The notes under the pieces: generated by a model
Databases searched by the model: none
What the model saw: the letters and a program-made list of their open reading frames with translations, nothing else
Told to the model about the DNA's origin: nothing
Shown here: positions 62,434 through 64,000 of the stretch, piece by piece
How positions within the stretch are numbered: the first letter of the stretch is position 1
Layout: every line of letters begins with the position of its first letter
Translations under genes and position numbers: made by a program
DNA from: Sepiola atlantica
Taxonomy: Eukaryota > Mollusca > Cephalopoda > Sepiida > Sepiolidae
Assembly: GCA_963556195.1 (NCBI GenBank)
Contig: CAUVYP010000244.1
Span: 1,798,001 to 1,862,000 of the forward strand
DNA length: 64,000 nt
Direction of reading: 5' to 3'

Positions 62434-63921
62434 TTAGCGCGTTTTAAAGTTGATATCGCTTTTGTTTATAACTTCCACATTTATTCGAATTGTGCAACGA
62501 AACTTTGCAGACAGTCTCGAATCGGCCTTTTCTACTGAAGTACCAAGTTTCAGAAGTGCAGCTCTTGTACTGCCGGAGATATGTCGATACAAACTGAATA
62601 CGCAAAACATCAACAAAATTTAGCGCGTTTTAAAGTTGATATCGCCTTTGTTAATAACTTCTACATTTATTCGAATTGTGCAACGAAACTTTGCAGACAG
62701 TCGCGGAGACACATGTTCTACTGAAGTACCAAGTTTCAGAAGTGCAGCTCTTGTACTGCCGGAGATATGTCGATACAAACTGAATACGCAAAACATCAAC
62801 AAAATTTAGCGCGTTTTAAAGTTGATATCGCTTTTGTTAATAACTTCTACATTTATTCGAATTGTGCAACGAAACTTTGCAGACAGTCGCGGAGACACAT
62901 GTTCTACTGAAGTACCAGGTTTCAGAAGTGCAACTCTTGTACTGCCGGAGATATGTCGATACAAACTGAATACGCAAAACATCTACAAAATTTAGCGCGT
63001 TTTAAAGTTGATATCGCTTTTGTTTATAACTTCCACATTTATTCGAATTGTGCAACGAAACTTTGCAGACAGTCGCGGAGACACATGTTCTACTGAAGTA
63101 CCAAGTTTCAGAAGTGCAGCTCTTGTACTGCCGGAGATATGTCGATACAAACTGAATACGCAAAACATCAACAAAATTTAGCGCGTTTTAAAGTTGATAT
63201 CGCTTTTGTTTATAACTTCCACATTTATTCGAATTGTGCAACGAAACTTTGCAGACAGTCTCGAATCGGCCTTTTCTACTGAAGTACCAAGTTTCAGAAG
63301 TGCAGCTCTTGTACTGCCGGAGATATGTCGATACAAACTGAATACGCAAAACATCAACAAAATTTAGCGCGTTTTAAAGTTGATATCGCCTTTGTTAATA
63401 ACTTCTACATTTATTCGAATTGTGCAACGAAACTTTGCAGACAGTCGCGGAGACACATGTTCTACTGAAGTACCAAGTTTCAGAAGTGCAGCTCTTGTAC
63501 TGCCGGAGATATGTCGATACAAACTGAATACGCAAAACATCAACAAAATTTAGCGCGTTTTAAAGTTGATATCGCTTTTGTTTATAACTTCCACGTTTAT
63601 TCGAATTGTGCAACGAAACTTTGCAGACAGTCTCGAATAGGCCTTTTCTACTGAAGTACCAAGTTTCAGAAGTGCAGCTCTTGTACTGCCGGAGATATGT
63701 CGATACAAACTGAATACGCAAAACATCAACAAAATTTAGCGCGTTTTAAAGTTGATATCGCTTTTGTTTATAACTTCAACATTTATTCGAATTGTGCAAC
63801 GAAACTTTGCAGACAGTCGCGGAGACACATTTTCTACTGAAGTACCTAGTTTCAGAAGTGCAGCTCTTGTACTGCCGGAGATATGTCGATACAAACTGAA
63901 TACGCAAAACATCAACAAAAT
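62434..63921 (+). repeat. Four-unit tandem repeat near right edge
   Basis: Units at 62,434 and 62,620 recur at 63,178 and 63,364 (offset 744). Both first units have 'tcgaatcggcc', and both second units have 'atcgcctttgttaat'. E (63,550) and A (63,736) units follow. Confidence 0.75.
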
Positions 63922-64000
63922 TTAGCGCGTTTTAAAGTTGATATCGCTTTTGTTAATAACTTCTACATTTATTCGAATTGTGCAACGAAACTTTGCAGAC
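63922..64000 (+). repeat. Partial satellite unit at right edge
   Basis: These are the first 79 bases of a further unit, with the 'gttaataacttctac' variant typical of Brv units. The array continues beyond the window. Confidence 0.95.

Larger units (their letters stand above)
1..64000 (+). repeat. Head-to-tail satellite array, about 186-bp unit
   Basis: The whole window is made of one tandem unit in a single orientation. Unit starts (the 'ttagcgcg' motif) fall every 186 bp from 144 onward. Twenty-two units are 185 bp and two are 187 bp, which gives exactly 343 complete units up to 63,921. Most units differ from consensus by a handful of bases, and many differences recur in fixed combinations, so named subfamilies can be followed along the array. 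A length close to a nucleosome repeat, lack of insertions and higher-order duplication are known traits of centromeric and pericentromeric satellites in animals and plants. A centromeric role here is inference. The consensus is 38% G+C with a GATATC site in nearly every unit. I do not recognise the family by name. Confidence 0.98.

Noticed and set aside
1..64000. CRISPR array
   Set aside because: The repeats are 186 bp, directly adjacent, with no unique spacers and no cas genes.
1..64000. Transposon or retroelement insertions
   Set aside because: Unit starts can be followed without a break from 144 to 63,922. No terminal repeats, target-site duplications or foreign sequence were seen.

Overview
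The window is one uninterrupted block of eukaryotic satellite DNA. A unit of about 186 bp is repeated head to tail on one strand from the first base to the last: 343 complete units between 144 and 63,921, with part-units at both edges (1-143 and 63,922-64,000). I found no protein-coding gene, RNA gene, transposon, inversion or unique spacer. Unit boundaries used here start at the 'ttagcgcg' motif. The consensus unit is 38% G+C (71 of 186 bases, my count). It has 10 CpG sites against about 6.8 expected, so CpG is not depleted. This argues against a vertebrate- or plant-like heavily methylated germline genome and fits many invertebrates. Unit length near a nucleosome repeat, single orientation and higher-order structure are typical of centromeric or pericentromeric satellite. 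The species cannot be named from sequence alone.

The units are not uniform. They fall into recognisable subfamilies, labelled here by their differences. Box-1 units carry 'gcggagacacat' at unit positions 84-95. Box-2 units carry 'tcgaataggcct' or a relative there, while the rest of the unit is nearly identical. Other labels are: A, the plain box-1 unit; B, with 'catgttc'; Brv, B with 'gcaactc'; C, with 'tgtagac' and 'tatttag'; D, with 'tatatcttcc' plus 'cctcctc'; E, the plain box-2 unit; F, with 'gaggtaccaagtctc'; G, with 'gagccac'; H, with 'caacaacac' and 'aagtcctactgcag'; I, with 'cctgaatagg'; J, with 'gagacatg' and 'atcacc'; K, a 185-bp unit with 'tttttcgtattg'; L, with 'caactagg' and 'ctgctg'; M, with 'caaatagg' and 'ctgctg'; N, with 'ttttttcgcattg'.

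Layout. 1-2,189 belongs to a domain also seen at 44-64 kb; 1-3,863 matches 43,877-47,925. 2,190-11,487 holds two copies of a roughly 26-unit higher-order repeat (4,835 bp). 9,814-20,595 is a tandem duplication of 28 to 30 units (5,205 and 5,577 bp) that looks almost perfect. 19,481-23,383 is an 11-unit duplication (2,045 bp). 22,083-34,724 is a nested series of duplications (4,834, 1,673 and 1,859 bp steps). 34,168-39,186 holds three versions of a D-K block, one shortened through a chimeric unit. 39,187-43,462 is mixed. 43,463-47,925 repeats the left edge. 46,252-64,000 is a second domain built from H-I-J-A-E-B-B-B-C-D-G-x-M-N blocks, with several shortened and re-duplicated versions.

The sequence records repeated in-register unequal exchange. 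Breakpoints fall inside chimeric units and unit length is kept, while two local domains (L-K on the left, M-N on the right) have diverged from a common two-unit ancestor. No genes work together here. Any function would be structural, such as a centromere or heterochromatin, and that is inference.
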